A stretch of 64,000 nucleotides of DNA. Source: an uncultured Pelagibacteraceae bacterium. Its GTDB lineage: Bacteria; Pseudomonadota; Alphaproteobacteria; Pelagibacterales; Pelagibacteraceae. The stretch lies in the NCBI GenBank assembly GCA_902611845.1, contig CACMAX010000004.1, forward strand, positions 55,654-119,653, in the 5' to 3' direction. Numbering within the stretch: position 1 is the stretch's first letter; each line of letters opens with the position of its first letter. Positions 20,755 through 29,205 of the stretch are shown here, in pieces. A program made the position numbers and the translations under genes. Under the pieces are notes generated by a model. The model was not told the DNA's origin and searched no databases. It worked only from the letters and a program-made list of their open reading frames with translations.

Positions 20755-21632
20755 GCAGCTTTTTTTTGTCTAACTAACTGATCAAAGCTTTTTGATAATC
20801 CTAATATAACATCACAAATTTTGTATTTATGATCTGATATGCTTGCAACAGGTGTTATTTCAGCTGCAGTGCCAGTTAAGAAACATCCATCAAAATTACC
20901 TAGTTCATCTGGAGAAATTTTTCTTTCATGAACTTTAATATTTTTTGATTTGGCTAATTCAATTACAGCTTGTCTTGTAATACCATTTAAAAAAGAATCT
21001 GGTGTTGGTGTATGTAATTCATTATTTTTATCTTTAAAAAAAATGTTTGCACTTGTTCCTTCTGCAACATTACCTTCAAAATCTAACATTAATGATTCAG
21101 AATACCCTTGTTGTTCAGCTTCGTGTTTTGAAAGAGTACAAATCATATATAATCCAGCTGCTTTTGCATCCCAAGGAATAGTATTTGGAGCTGGTCTTCG
21201 CCATTTAGAAATATTTAATCTTATTCCTTCAGCTTTTAATTTTGGATCAAAATATGCAGGCCATTCCCAGGTTGCTATTGCAACATTAATTGAAGTTTTC
21301 TGTGCAGACACACCCATCATTTCGCTTCCTCTCCATGCAAATGGTCTTACATATCCATTTTGAATATTTTGAACCGCCACTATTTTTTTAGAGGCTTCAT
21401 TTATTTCATCTTTTGTATAAGGAATATTAATATCTAATCTTTTTGCAGAATAAAATAATCTATCTGTGTGCTCTTCTAGCTTAAATATTTCTCCGTCGTA
21501 TACTCTTTCACCTTCAAAAACTAAACTTGCATAATGTAGTCCATGACTGATTACATGGCATTTTGCATCTTGCCATTCAACAAGCTCATTATTGTACCAA
21601 ATTTTTCCTGATCGTTTATCGAAAGGTATCAT
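20751..21632 (-). CDS. ilvE: Branched-chain amino acid aminotransferase
   Basis: PLP fold type IV enzyme that aminates the keto acids of valine, leucine and isoleucine. 293 aa. Seen: HGLHYASLVFEGERVYDG, YVRPFAWRGSEMMG, the lysine region IPWDAKAAGLYM, EGNVAEGTSANIFF and GITRQAVIELAK, with the late TGTAAEITPV. Transcribed away from the MarR gene across 59 bases. Confidence 0.95.
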   Translation of the reverse strand: MIPFDKRSGKIWYNNELVEWQDAKCHVISHGLHYASLVFEGERVYDGEIFKLEEHTDRLFYSAKRLDINIPYTKDEINEASKKIVAVQNIQNGYVRPFAWRGSEMMGVSAQKTSINVAIATWEWPAYFDPKLKAEGIRLNISKWRRPAPNTIPWDAKAAGLYMICTLSKHEAEQQGYSESLMLDFEGNVAEGTSANIFFKDKNNELHTPTPDSFLNGITRQAVIELAKSKNIKVHERKISPDELGNFDGCFLTGTAAEITPVASISDHKYKICDVILGLSKSFDQLVRQKKAA

Positions 21633-21648
21633 TATTTAATTTTATAAA

Positions 21649-21677
21649 AAAATATATTTGTATATATAATATGTCAA
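21649..21677 (-). promoter_or_regulatory. Predicted sigma-70 promoter of ilvE
   Basis: On the minus strand TTGACA (21677-21672, perfect -35) is followed after 17 bases by TATTTT (21654-21649, four of six). A start about seven bases further would give a leader near 10 bases. It lies in the AT-only gap shared with the MarR gene, so the regulator could act on both sides. Confidence 0.5.
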
Positions 21678-21691
21678 TATAACTTACCAAT

Positions 21692-22135
21692 ATGAAAAAA
21701 CTTTTATATTTAAAAGATGATGATCTCAAACAATATATTGAAAAAATATTTCTTGGCTACAGAGAGACTGTCTCAGATGCTAGAAATGTGTTGAATAAAT
21801 ACTCCATAGGTGTCGCACATAACAAGGTTATTCATCTAATTTCATTATATGAGGGTATCACAATATCAGAACTTTTAAGAAAATTGAAAGTTACAAAGCA
21901 AAGTTTGAATAGAGTTTTGAAAGATTTAATAAATTTAAAAGCTATAAAATATGAAAAAGATCAAGTTGATACGAGAATAAAACATGTCTTCTTAACAGAG
22001 GAAGGAGAAAAATTATTTAACGAAATTTTCTCAGCTCAAAAGAAAAGAATTTACCAAGCATTCTCCGCATCAAAATCAAATGAGGTTATTAGTTTTGATA
22101 ATGTTTTAAAAAAAATAATTAATGGAAAAATTTAA
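21692..22135 (+). CDS. MarR-family transcriptional regulator (PetP-like by context)
   Basis: 147-aa winged-helix regulator. The DNA-binding part reads ITISELLRKLKVTKQSLNRVLKDL followed by wing residues KDQVDTRIKHVFLTEEG (split here by the R-x-K pattern typical of MarR). It overlaps the response regulator gene by 14 bases, so the MarR protein and the two-component pair are one unit. A MarR gene joined to an OmpR-type regulator recalls petP-petR of Rhodobacter; orthology is inferred. The ligand is unknown. Confidence 0.85.
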   Translation: MKKLLYLKDDDLKQYIEKIFLGYRETVSDARNVLNKYSIGVAHNKVIHLISLYEGITISELLRKLKVTKQSLNRVLKDLINLKAIKYEKDQVDTRIKHVFLTEEGEKLFNEIFSAQKKRIYQAFSASKSNEVISFDNVLKKIINGKI

Positions 22136-22799
22136 AGCACATATTTTAGTTGTAGATGACGATGATGGCATAAGAGAATTAGTTAAAGAATACCTTTCCC
22201 AAAATGAATATCTTGTAACTAGTTCGAATAGTGCCGAAGATGCTCTTGAGAAGGTTAAAATTATAAAATTTGACTTAATAGTGCTTGATATAATGATGCC
22301 AGGAAAGAGTGGTTTAGAATTTACAAAAGAAAATAAAGATAAAATTTCGACCCCTATAATTCTTTTAACTGCGAAGGGCGAAGCTTCAGAGAGAATAGAG
22401 GGTTTGGATATTGGTGCAGACGATTACCTTCCAAAACCTTTTGAGCCTAAAGAATTAATACTAAGAATTAATAATATCTTAAATAAAACAAAATATAAAA
22501 ATACAAAGAGAAAATTTAAATTTGGTAAAATTGAAATAGATCTTAATAAGCAGTTTATTCTGAAAAATGATAAATCAATAAAAATCAATAATACAGAAAA
22601 AATAATTTTAGATAAAATGGTTAATTCCCCTGGCAAAATTTTTAAAAGAGAGGAGATTGGAAATCTTATAAAAATTGATAAAGAAAGATCAGTTGACGTA
22701 ATCATTACAAGACTTAGGAAGAAAATTGAAGAAAACCCCAAAAGCCCAAATTATTTACAAACAATAAGAGGTGAAGGTTATGTTTTATGGATTGAATAA
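22122..22799 (+). CDS. OmpR-family response regulator
   Basis: 225 aa. Receiver domain with acidic pocket VVDDDDG (residues 10-16), phospho-acceptor D56 in LIVLDIMMPG, T/K switch residues (ILLTAKGE, LPKPFEP), then a winged-helix output domain ending VDVIITRLRKKIEENP and IRGEGYVLW. It lies between the MarR gene and its histidine kinase, with overlaps on both sides. SAR11 genomes carry few two-component systems; this is probably their OmpR/EnvZ-type pair. Confidence 0.93.
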   Translation: MEKFKAHILVVDDDDGIRELVKEYLSQNEYLVTSSNSAEDALEKVKIIKFDLIVLDIMMPGKSGLEFTKENKDKISTPIILLTAKGEASERIEGLDIGADDYLPKPFEPKELILRINNILNKTKYKNTKRKFKFGKIEIDLNKQFILKNDKSIKINNTEKIILDKMVNSPGKIFKREEIGNLIKIDKERSVDVIITRLRKKIEENPKSPNYLQTIRGEGYVLWIE

Positions 22800-24093
22800 A
22801 TACATAAAAAATATCTTGCCTAAAAGACTTTTTTATAGAGGTTTACTCATAGTCGCTGTTCCAATAGTAGTTATGCAAATAACTATCTCTTTAGTTTTTT
22901 TTGATAGTCTTTGGATCAAAACTAATTCTGGAATGACAAGAGCATTGGTCTCTGAAGTCAAAACTTTTGTAGATGCTTATGATAACGACGAAACTAACAA
23001 AGATTTTATAATAATTTTATTCAAAGAACACTTGGGTTTTAATATCAAATATGAAAAAGATAAAATCTTACCAGATAAAATACCAGAAAGATGGTTCAGT
23101 CCAGTTGATCGATCACTAAGAAGAGAATTAAAGAAAAAAAATTTAACTTATTGGTTTGATACAACAAACTTCAAAGAAGTTGTTGACTTGAAAATAGGGT
23201 ATTCAAAAGGATATTTTCAATTTTATATTCCAAGGGACAGACTAACTACAAGTTCGGCTAGATTATTTGGTCTTTGGATAACATTGCCAGCATTGTTAAT
23301 GATAGCAGTAGCAATAATTTTTTTAAAAAATCAAACTAGACCCATAACTAAACTTGCAGAGGCATCTGAAAGATTTGGTCGAGGAGAAGATATTGACGAA
23401 TTTAGACCTTCTGGAGCACTCGAAATCCGAAAAGCTGGTTTAGAGTTTGACAAAATGAGAAAAAGAATAATTAGACATCTCAATCAAAGATCTGAGATGC
23501 TATCAGGTATCAGCCACGATTTAAGAACACCTTTGACAAGGATAAAACTTCAAATAGCGATGATTAAAGACAAAAGTGTTGTTGAAAAATTATCAAGAGA
23601 TGTTGATGAAATGGAAAAAATGTTAAATGAATATCTTCAATTCGCAAGATCTGGAGCAAAAGATAAAACTGAAACGTTTGATATATCTGTCCTCCTGGAA
23701 GATATATGCAAAAAATATGAGAAACCAAATATAAAATATTTTTTAAAAGAAAAGGTTTATTTTGATGGAAGAAAAAATTTAATAAGTAGATGTATCAATA
23801 ACCTTATAGATAATTCTTTAAAATTTGCTGATAATGTTGAATTGTATCTAAAAAAAGGAAGATCAACTATTAATATCTCAATAGAAGATGATGGTCCAGG
23901 AATACCGCAAAAAGAACATCAAAATGTTTTGAAGCCATTTTATAAAATTGACAAAAGTAGATCAGAAACAAAGTCAAGTGTTGGCCTTGGCTTAGCTATA
24001 TCATCTGATGTAGTAAAATCACATGGTGGAGATCTTAAATTCGATAAGTCTAGTTTAGGTGGATTAAAAGTTATTATTTCTTTACCCGTTTAG
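22780..24093 (+). CDS. Membrane sensor histidine kinase (EnvZ-like)
   Basis: About 437 aa. Two membrane segments (about 20-43 and 165-185) flank a periplasmic sensor of some 120 residues, then HAMP (ITKLAEASERFGRGED), the phospho-His H246 in GISHDLRTPLTR, and an ATPase domain with N box DNSLKFAD, DDGPGIP and GLGLAIS. The ATG at 22780 is chosen; a GTG at 22771 would add three residues. It overlaps the regulator gene and converges with the UbiK-like gene by 20 bases. Confidence 0.93.
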   Translation: MFYGLNKYIKNILPKRLFYRGLLIVAVPIVVMQITISLVFFDSLWIKTNSGMTRALVSEVKTFVDAYDNDETNKDFIIILFKEHLGFNIKYEKDKILPDKIPERWFSPVDRSLRRELKKKNLTYWFDTTNFKEVVDLKIGYSKGYFQFYIPRDRLTTSSARLFGLWITLPALLMIAVAIIFLKNQTRPITKLAEASERFGRGEDIDEFRPSGALEIRKAGLEFDKMRKRIIRHLNQRSEMLSGISHDLRTPLTRIKLQIAMIKDKSVVEKLSRDVDEMEKMLNEYLQFARSGAKDKTETFDISVLLEDICKKYEKPNIKYFLKEKVYFDGRKNLISRCINNLIDNSLKFADNVELYLKKGRSTINISIEDDGPGIPQKEHQNVLKPFYKIDKSRSETKSSVGLGLAISSDVVKSHGGDLKFDKSSLGGLKVIISLPV

Positions 24094-24316
24094 TTTTTTT
24101 TTTTATTTTTTTTTCAGTAATTTTTTTTTCCAATTTTTCAATTCTTTTATTTAATATATCAATTTCATCTTTACTTACTAAATTCATTTTAAGGATAATT
24201 TCTTCTTTTTTTGAGCGTAAAATATTTACGACTTCATCACTAAAATCTTTGTAGTTGACCAGTCCTTCTTCCAAAAATTTTGCAAATTTATCAAATACGA
24301 ATCTTGATTTTGACAT
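24074..24316 (-). CDS. UbiK/YqiC-like (BMFP) accessory protein
   Basis: 80 aa, no signal peptide. A short amphipathic helix then NLVSKDEIDILNKRIEKLEKKI, a coiled coil matching the C-terminal half of E. coli YqiC/UbiK, an accessory factor for aerobic ubiquinone synthesis. The tail is almost all Lys/Arg. The last 20 bases overlap the convergent kinase gene, whose strand carries long T runs there. The family match is by eye over a short protein. Confidence 0.75.
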   Translation of the reverse strand: MSKSRFVFDKFAKFLEEGLVNYKDFSDEVVNILRSKKEEIILKMNLVSKDEIDILNKRIEKLEKKITEKKIKKKTKRVKK

Positions 24317-24340
24317 AATAATTTCTTATCAAAGTTTAAG

Positions 24341-24359
24341 TAATATTTATAATATTACA
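24341..24359. repeat. 8-bp inverted repeat in front of lgt
   Basis: GTAATATT and AATATTAC pair perfectly around TAT. The repeat ends five bases before the lgt ATG, in the 48-base divergent gap with the ubiK-like gene. It may be an operator, or an RNA hairpin that hides the lgt start; a chance event in AT-rich DNA cannot be excluded. Confidence 0.4.
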
Positions 24360-24364
24360 ATTAA

Positions 24365-25141
24365 ATGTTTATTAATAATTTTGACCCAGTCGCTTTTGAG
24401 ATCTTTTCATTAGAAATTAGATGGTATTCCTTGTCTTATATATTTGGCTTACTATTTGGCTGGTATTTTGCAAAAAACAAATTAATCAAAGATAATGCTC
24501 AGAGAGAATATTTTGATGATTATATAACCTATTTGATCATAAGTATCATCCTTGGTGGAAGACTTGGATATGTAATTATTTATGACTCTATTTATTTTAT
24601 CAGCAATCCAATTGAGATTATAAAAATTTGGCAAGGTGGCATGTCTTTTCACGGTGCACTAATTGGAATTATTATAGGAACTTATTTTTTCTGCAAAAAT
24701 AAAAATCAAAATATTTTTAGTTATTTAGATGTGGTTGCTGTATGTTCTCCTATAGGAATTTTTTTAGGAAGAATATCAAATTTCATAAACTCAGAACTTT
24801 ATGGCATAGAAACAAATGTGCCATGGTCAGTAAAGTTTATAAAAATTGATGATTTAAATAGACATCCTTCACAAATTTATGAGGCAATATTTGAGGGAGT
24901 TGTTCTATTTATTATTTTAAGTTTGTTGTTTAATAGATTAAGGAACATACCTGGGATTATTTCGGGGTATTTTTTAATTTTATACTCTTTTTTTAGATTT
25001 GTTATCGAGTTCTTTAGAGAACCAGATCAGCAACTAGGTTATTTATTCTTCAACTTGAGTATGGGGCAAATAATAAGTTGTATAGCACTAACTTGCGGAT
25101 TAATTATCATCTATTATAAAAATGCTAATAGGACAGAATAA
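24365..25141 (+). CDS. lgt: Prolipoprotein diacylglyceryl transferase
   Basis: Transfers diacylglycerol from phosphatidylglycerol to the lipobox Cys of prolipoproteins in the inner membrane. 258 aa, seven membrane helices. Seen: the early IRWYSLSYIFG, GGRLGYVI, GGMSFHGALIG with the essential His, the Lgt signature GRISNFINSELYG, and HPSQIYEAIFEG. It overlaps the methyltransferase gene by 20 bases. Confidence 0.96.
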   Translation: MFINNFDPVAFEIFSLEIRWYSLSYIFGLLFGWYFAKNKLIKDNAQREYFDDYITYLIISIILGGRLGYVIIYDSIYFISNPIEIIKIWQGGMSFHGALIGIIIGTYFFCKNKNQNIFSYLDVVAVCSPIGIFLGRISNFINSELYGIETNVPWSVKFIKIDDLNRHPSQIYEAIFEGVVLFIILSLLFNRLRNIPGIISGYFLILYSFFRFVIEFFREPDQQLGYLFFNLSMGQIISCIALTCGLIIIYYKNANRTE

Positions 25142-26162
25142 AAAAATCTCATTAGATAAATTTATTTACAAATCTTTGTATGACAAGGATAATGGTTATT
25201 ATATTAAAAAAAATCCTTTCGGAAAAAAAGGTGATTACATAACATCTCCGAATATTTCTGTTCTTTTTTCAGAAATGATATCTATTTGGTTAATTTCATT
25301 TTGGGAGAATTTAAAAAAGCCAAAAAAAATAAATATTGTAGAGCTGGGTGCAGGTAATGGTGAGATGATGTCGCAAATTATACAAACTTTAAATAATTTT
25401 AAGGAAATTAGTTTATCTGCCAATTTCTTAATTTTAGAAAAAAGTCCATTGCTGATAAAAATTCAGAAAAGTAAAATAGATAAGAAAAAAGCAAGTTGGA
25501 TTAGAAATTTAAGAGAAATTCCAAAAGCTCCAACTATATTCTTGGCTAATGAATTTTTTGATGCATTTCCTATCAAGCAGTTTTTAAAAAAAAGTGATAA
25601 TTGGTATGAAAAATATGTAGCATACAAAAAAAATAAGTTTGAAGTTTGTGATCAAAAAGTGTCGTCAAAAATAATTGAGAGATATTTAGGTAAGGATATA
25701 AAAAAAGAAAAATTTGTTGAATATTCACCTTCAGCAATGAAATTTGTTAACGAAATAGGGAATTTTATTTTCAAAAATAATGGTGGTTTATTAATGATAG
25801 ACTATGGCTTTACCAGTGGAAAAATGAAAAATACTTTGCAAAGTGTTGAGAAGCATAGAAAAATTAGTTTTTTAGAAAATCCCTATAATTCAGATATTAC
25901 TCATTTAATAAATTTTAAAATGTACGAGAAAGAGTTTGCAAATTCTAATTTGAAATCTTTAGTAACAACCCAAGGTAATTTCTTAATGAAATTAGGAATA
26001 TTAAAAAGAGCTGAGATTATAAGTAAAAATTTACAATTTAGTAAGAAAGCTGACATATTTTATAGAATAAAAAGATTAATTGATGCAAAATATATGGGCT
26101 CTTTGTTTAAAGTATTATTTGTAAGCAAATCCAAAAATAATTTTAATTTGGGTTTTAAGTGA
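25122..26162 (+). CDS. MidA/NDUFAF7-family SAM-dependent methyltransferase
   Basis: 346 aa, COG1565 type. Motifs: YYIKKNPFGKKGDYITSPNI, the SAM loop IVELGAGNGEMM, LANEFFDAFPIKQF and LLMIDYG. The mitochondrial relative NDUFAF7/MidA methylates an Arg of complex I subunit NDUFS2, so a role in NADH dehydrogenase assembly is plausible but inferred. In alphaproteobacteria the lgt-midA-pgeF order is recurrent. It overlaps lgt by 20 bases and the next gene by four. Confidence 0.92.
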   Translation: MLIGQNKKISLDKFIYKSLYDKDNGYYIKKNPFGKKGDYITSPNISVLFSEMISIWLISFWENLKKPKKINIVELGAGNGEMMSQIIQTLNNFKEISLSANFLILEKSPLLIKIQKSKIDKKKASWIRNLREIPKAPTIFLANEFFDAFPIKQFLKKSDNWYEKYVAYKKNKFEVCDQKVSSKIIERYLGKDIKKEKFVEYSPSAMKFVNEIGNFIFKNNGGLLMIDYGFTSGKMKNTLQSVEKHRKISFLENPYNSDITHLINFKMYEKEFANSNLKSLVTTQGNFLMKLGILKRAEIISKNLQFSKKADIFYRIKRLIDAKYMGSLFKVLFVSKSKNNFNLGFK

Positions 26163-26911
26163 TTAAGTCAAAAATTTTTAGAGATCAAAAATCCATTTCA
26201 CATTATTTTTTTAATAGATTGGGTGGCACCTCAAAAGGAATTTACAAAAGTTTAAATTGTGGAAAAGGTTCAAAAGATAAAATTGCTAATATAAGTAAAA
26301 ATTTAAAAATAGTTTCGAAAAAAATAGGCTGCACAAGTGGAAATCTAGTTTCTCTTAATCAAATTCACAGTAATAAAGTTTACAAAATAAGTGGTATTCC
26401 AAAAAAAAGATTGACTGGAGACGCGATGATTACAAATAAGCGAAATATTGCGATTAGTATACTCACTGCAGATTGTGCACCAATTCTAATTATAGAAAAA
26501 AAGCAAAAATTTGTTGGTGCAATACATGCTGGGTGGAAAGGTGCTTTTAAAGGAATAGTAAAAAAAACAATCCAACTTTTAAAAAAAAATGGATGCTCAG
26601 AGAAAGATATGATTGCTTGCATTGGGCCATGTATAAAAAAAAATAACTACGAAGTAAAAAATGATTTTTTTAAATTATTTAAGGATAAGAATAAAAAAAA
26701 TGTGAATTTCTTTACATTTAAAAAGAAAAAAATTTATTTTGATTTAAGCGAGTATATAAAATCTCAATTTTATGAAAATGGAGTTAAAAAAATAGATATA
26801 ATAAGGAAAGATACCTACGCTATAGAAAATAACTTTTTTAGTTCTAGAAGATCAAAAAAAAATAAGCATAACGATTATGGTAGAAATATTTCTGCAATTA
26901 TGATTAAATAA
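26159..26911 (+). CDS. pgeF: YfiH/PgeF-family purine nucleoside phosphorylase / peptidoglycan editing factor
   Basis: 250 aa, formerly called polyphenol oxidase or laccase-domain protein. The zinc site is visible: His in LNQIHSNKVY, Cys in LTADCAPILI, and His in GAIHAGWKGA; IGPCIKKNNYEV is the other family motif. Members split adenosine or inosine with phosphate, and E. coli YfiH corrects cell wall precursors. It starts with GTG at 26159, overlapping the midA-like stop. Confidence 0.9.
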   Translation: MIKSKIFRDQKSISHYFFNRLGGTSKGIYKSLNCGKGSKDKIANISKNLKIVSKKIGCTSGNLVSLNQIHSNKVYKISGIPKKRLTGDAMITNKRNIAISILTADCAPILIIEKKQKFVGAIHAGWKGAFKGIVKKTIQLLKKNGCSEKDMIACIGPCIKKNNYEVKNDFFKLFKDKNKKNVNFFTFKKKKIYFDLSEYIKSQFYENGVKKIDIIRKDTYAIENNFFSSRRSKKNKHNDYGRNISAIMIK

Positions 26912-26921
26912 GCAATCTCGG

Positions 26922-27854
26922 ATGAAAATTCTCACAGGAAACAGTAATAAACATCTTAGTCAAAAAATATCTAAATTTTTAAAAAATAGACTAGTAAATT
27001 CAAATATAAGAAAATTTGCAGACGGAGAAATCTATGTCGAAATTAATGAGAATATTAGAGGCAATAGTATTTTTTTAATTCAATCCGTTTCATCTCCTGC
27101 AAATGACAATTTAATGGAATTACTACTATCGATTGACGCTTTAAAAAGATCATCGGCCAAAAACATAACTGCAGTGATCCCATATTTTGGATATGCAAGA
27201 CAAGATAGAAAGGTGGTTCCTAGAACATCTATATCTGCAAAACTTGTATCTAATCTTATTGCAAAGGCAGGTGCAGACAGAGTCGTTACAGTTGATTTAC
27301 ATTCGGGACAAATTCAAGGATTTTTTGATATTCCTGTAGATAACTTATTTGCAACTCCAATATTTGCTAGACATATAAAAAAGAAATTAAAAAAAAATAA
27401 TATAATCTGTGTTGCTCCAGATGTCGGTGGCACCGCAAGAGCAAGGGCTTTAGGAAAATTGTTAAATGTAGATTTAGCAATAGTAGACAAAAGAAGACCC
27501 GCTCCTGGAAAGTCAGAAGTAATGAATGTAATTGGAAATGTGAAAAATAAAACTTGTATATTAGTTGATGATATAATCGACTCTGGTGGAACAATTGTAA
27601 ATGCAGCTTCTGAATTAAAAAAAAGAGGAGCTAAAGATGTTCACGTGTATGTAACACATGGAGTATTAAGTGGTAATGCTGTTGAAAAAATTAAGAAATC
27701 TTCGATAAAAAATTTAGTTGTAACTGATACAATAGATAATTCAATGAAAGTTAAAAAAGCTAAGAATATTGAGGTATTAACAATCTCTAATTTGGTTGGA
27801 GAAGCTATAAAAAGAATATCAAATTCTACTTCAGTATCAGATCTATTTAAATAA
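26922..27854 (+). CDS. prs: Ribose-phosphate pyrophosphokinase
   Basis: Makes PRPP from ribose 5-phosphate and ATP for nucleotides, His and Trp. 310 aa. Motifs: FADGEIYVEINENIRG, YFGYARQDRK, VDLHSGQIQGFFDIPVDN and the PRPP loop CILVDDIIDSGGTI. It is the class I enzyme. It lies ten bases after the pgeF-like stop. Confidence 0.98.
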   Translation: MKILTGNSNKHLSQKISKFLKNRLVNSNIRKFADGEIYVEINENIRGNSIFLIQSVSSPANDNLMELLLSIDALKRSSAKNITAVIPYFGYARQDRKVVPRTSISAKLVSNLIAKAGADRVVTVDLHSGQIQGFFDIPVDNLFATPIFARHIKKKLKKNNIICVAPDVGGTARARALGKLLNVDLAIVDKRRPAPGKSEVMNVIGNVKNKTCILVDDIIDSGGTIVNAASELKKRGAKDVHVYVTHGVLSGNAVEKIKKSSIKNLVVTDTIDNSMKVKKAKNIEVLTISNLVGEAIKRISNSTSVSDLFK

Positions 27855-27899
27855 TTTACTTGTAAAATTTAGTTTCATAAGTTAAAAACCCGACACTTT

Positions 27900-28616
27900 A
27901 TGAGTTTATTAGCAGCCACAATAAGAGAGACAAAAACTAAGGGTGAAGTAAAATCACTTAGAAGTAAAGGTATGGTTCCAGGAATTATTTATGGAGGAGA
28001 AGAGCCAAATCAAAAAATCTCTGTCTCTGTTAAAGAAGTAAAAAATTTATTAAATAAAGAAAATATTTTATCAAATATAATTTCAATTAATATTGAAGGA
28101 AAAGAACAAAAAGTTTTACCAAGAGTTATTGATTTTGATACGGTTACAGATGAGCCCATACATTTAGATTTTTTAAGAATTGTTAAAGGTGCGAAAGTAA
28201 TTTTAGAAATTCCAGTTAAATTTATAAACCACGAACTGTCACCAGGATTAAAAAGAGGTGGGGTTTTGAATATCGTAAGACGTAAAGTTGAATTAAGATG
28301 TCCTACAGAAAATATACCAACAGAGTTAGTTGTAGATTTAAATAACTTAGATATTGGAGCAAGTATTAAAATATCTTTTATAAATTTACCTGAAAATGTA
28401 ACGCCTACAATTCAAGGAAGAGACTTTGTAATCGCAACCGTCGCAGCACCAACGGTTGTTAAAGAGCCTGAAAAACCAGCAGAAGCTGAGGGAGAAGGTG
28501 GGGAAACTGCGGAGGCAGCTGCGGATGGAGATGCTAAATCTGAAGAAGGTGCAGAAAAAGCTGCAGATGGTGATAAAGGAAAAGAAGAAGGAAAAGCTCC
28601 AGCAGAGAAAAAATAA
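27900..28616 (+). CDS. rplY: Ribosomal protein L25 / Ctc, long form
   Basis: Large-subunit protein that binds 5S rRNA. 238 aa: an N-terminal L25 domain (ETKTKGEVKSLRSKGMVPGIIYGG) and the C-terminal TL5/Ctc beta domain (IHLDFLRIVKGAKV). After about residue 185 there is an acidic Ala/Glu/Gly tail (EGEGGETAEAAADGD) that ends in Lys. The tail is visibly richer in G and C than its surroundings. A weak promoter (TTGTAA, 17 bases, TAAAAA) may lie just upstream. The rplY-pth-ychF order is conserved in bacteria. Confidence 0.96.
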   Translation: MSLLAATIRETKTKGEVKSLRSKGMVPGIIYGGEEPNQKISVSVKEVKNLLNKENILSNIISINIEGKEQKVLPRVIDFDTVTDEPIHLDFLRIVKGAKVILEIPVKFINHELSPGLKRGGVLNIVRRKVELRCPTENIPTELVVDLNNLDIGASIKISFINLPENVTPTIQGRDFVIATVAAPTVVKEPEKPAEAEGEGGETAEAAADGDAKSEEGAEKAADGDKGKEEGKAPAEKK

Positions 28617-28644
28617 TAATCTGTGAAAATAATAATAAAATAAA

Positions 28645-29205
28645 ATGTTGTTACTCGTAGGTTTGGGTAATCCAACCCCAAACAGTCATAATAATAGACA
28701 TAATATAGGTTTTAAAGTTGTAGATGCTATAAATCAAAAATTTGGTCTTTCAAAGCAAAAGCCAAAATTTAAGGGTTTACTTACAACAGGTAATATTGGG
28801 GAAAAGAAAATTTATGCTATCAAACCTCTGACTTTCATGAACAACTCAGGAATATGTATCAGAGAATTACTAGAATATTTCAAAATAGATGCAGAGGATG
28901 TGATTGTTTTTCATGATGATCTAGATGTAGAATTTGGAAAAATAAAGGCAAAATTTGGTGGATCAAGTGCAGGTCACAATGGAGTTGCTTCAATTGATAA
29001 ATTTATTGGAAAAGACTATTCAAGAGTGAGGATTGGGATTGGAAAGCCAGAGAATAAAATGTCTGTATCAGACTTTGTTTTAAATGATTTTTCTGATGAT
29101 GAACAAGAACACTTAGAAAAAATTACTCACAATATAATAGACTCTATTGCTATTTTGATAGATAAAAAATTAGATTTATTCTCAAGCAAAGTTAACAATA
29201 ATTAA
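28645..29205 (+). CDS. pth: Peptidyl-tRNA hydrolase
   Basis: Recycles peptidyl-tRNA dropped from ribosomes. 186 aa. Motifs: LLVGLGNPTPNSHNNRHNIGF with the catalytic His, KPLTFMNNSG, VFHDDLDVEFGKI and GGSSAGHNGVASID, RVRIGIGKP. It stops on the base before ychF starts. Confidence 0.97.
   Translation: MLLLVGLGNPTPNSHNNRHNIGFKVVDAINQKFGLSKQKPKFKGLLTTGNIGEKKIYAIKPLTFMNNSGICIRELLEYFKIDAEDVIVFHDDLDVEFGKIKAKFGGSSAGHNGVASIDKFIGKDYSRVRIGIGKPENKMSVSDFVLNDFSDDEQEHLEKITHNIIDSIAILIDKKLDLFSSKVNNN

Noticed and set aside
20950..21363. 137-codon open frame on the plus strand inside ilvE
   Set aside because: Antisense frame of a well supported gene, with no recognisable motif.
24094..24135. Long T runs after the kinase stop as an intrinsic terminator
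   Set aside because: There is no stem before the T runs, and they are explained by Lys codons of the UbiK-like gene on the other strand.
27855..27899. Riboswitch or ribosomal-protein leader before rplY
   Set aside because: The gap is only 45 bases and shows no stems; a weak promoter is the most it holds.
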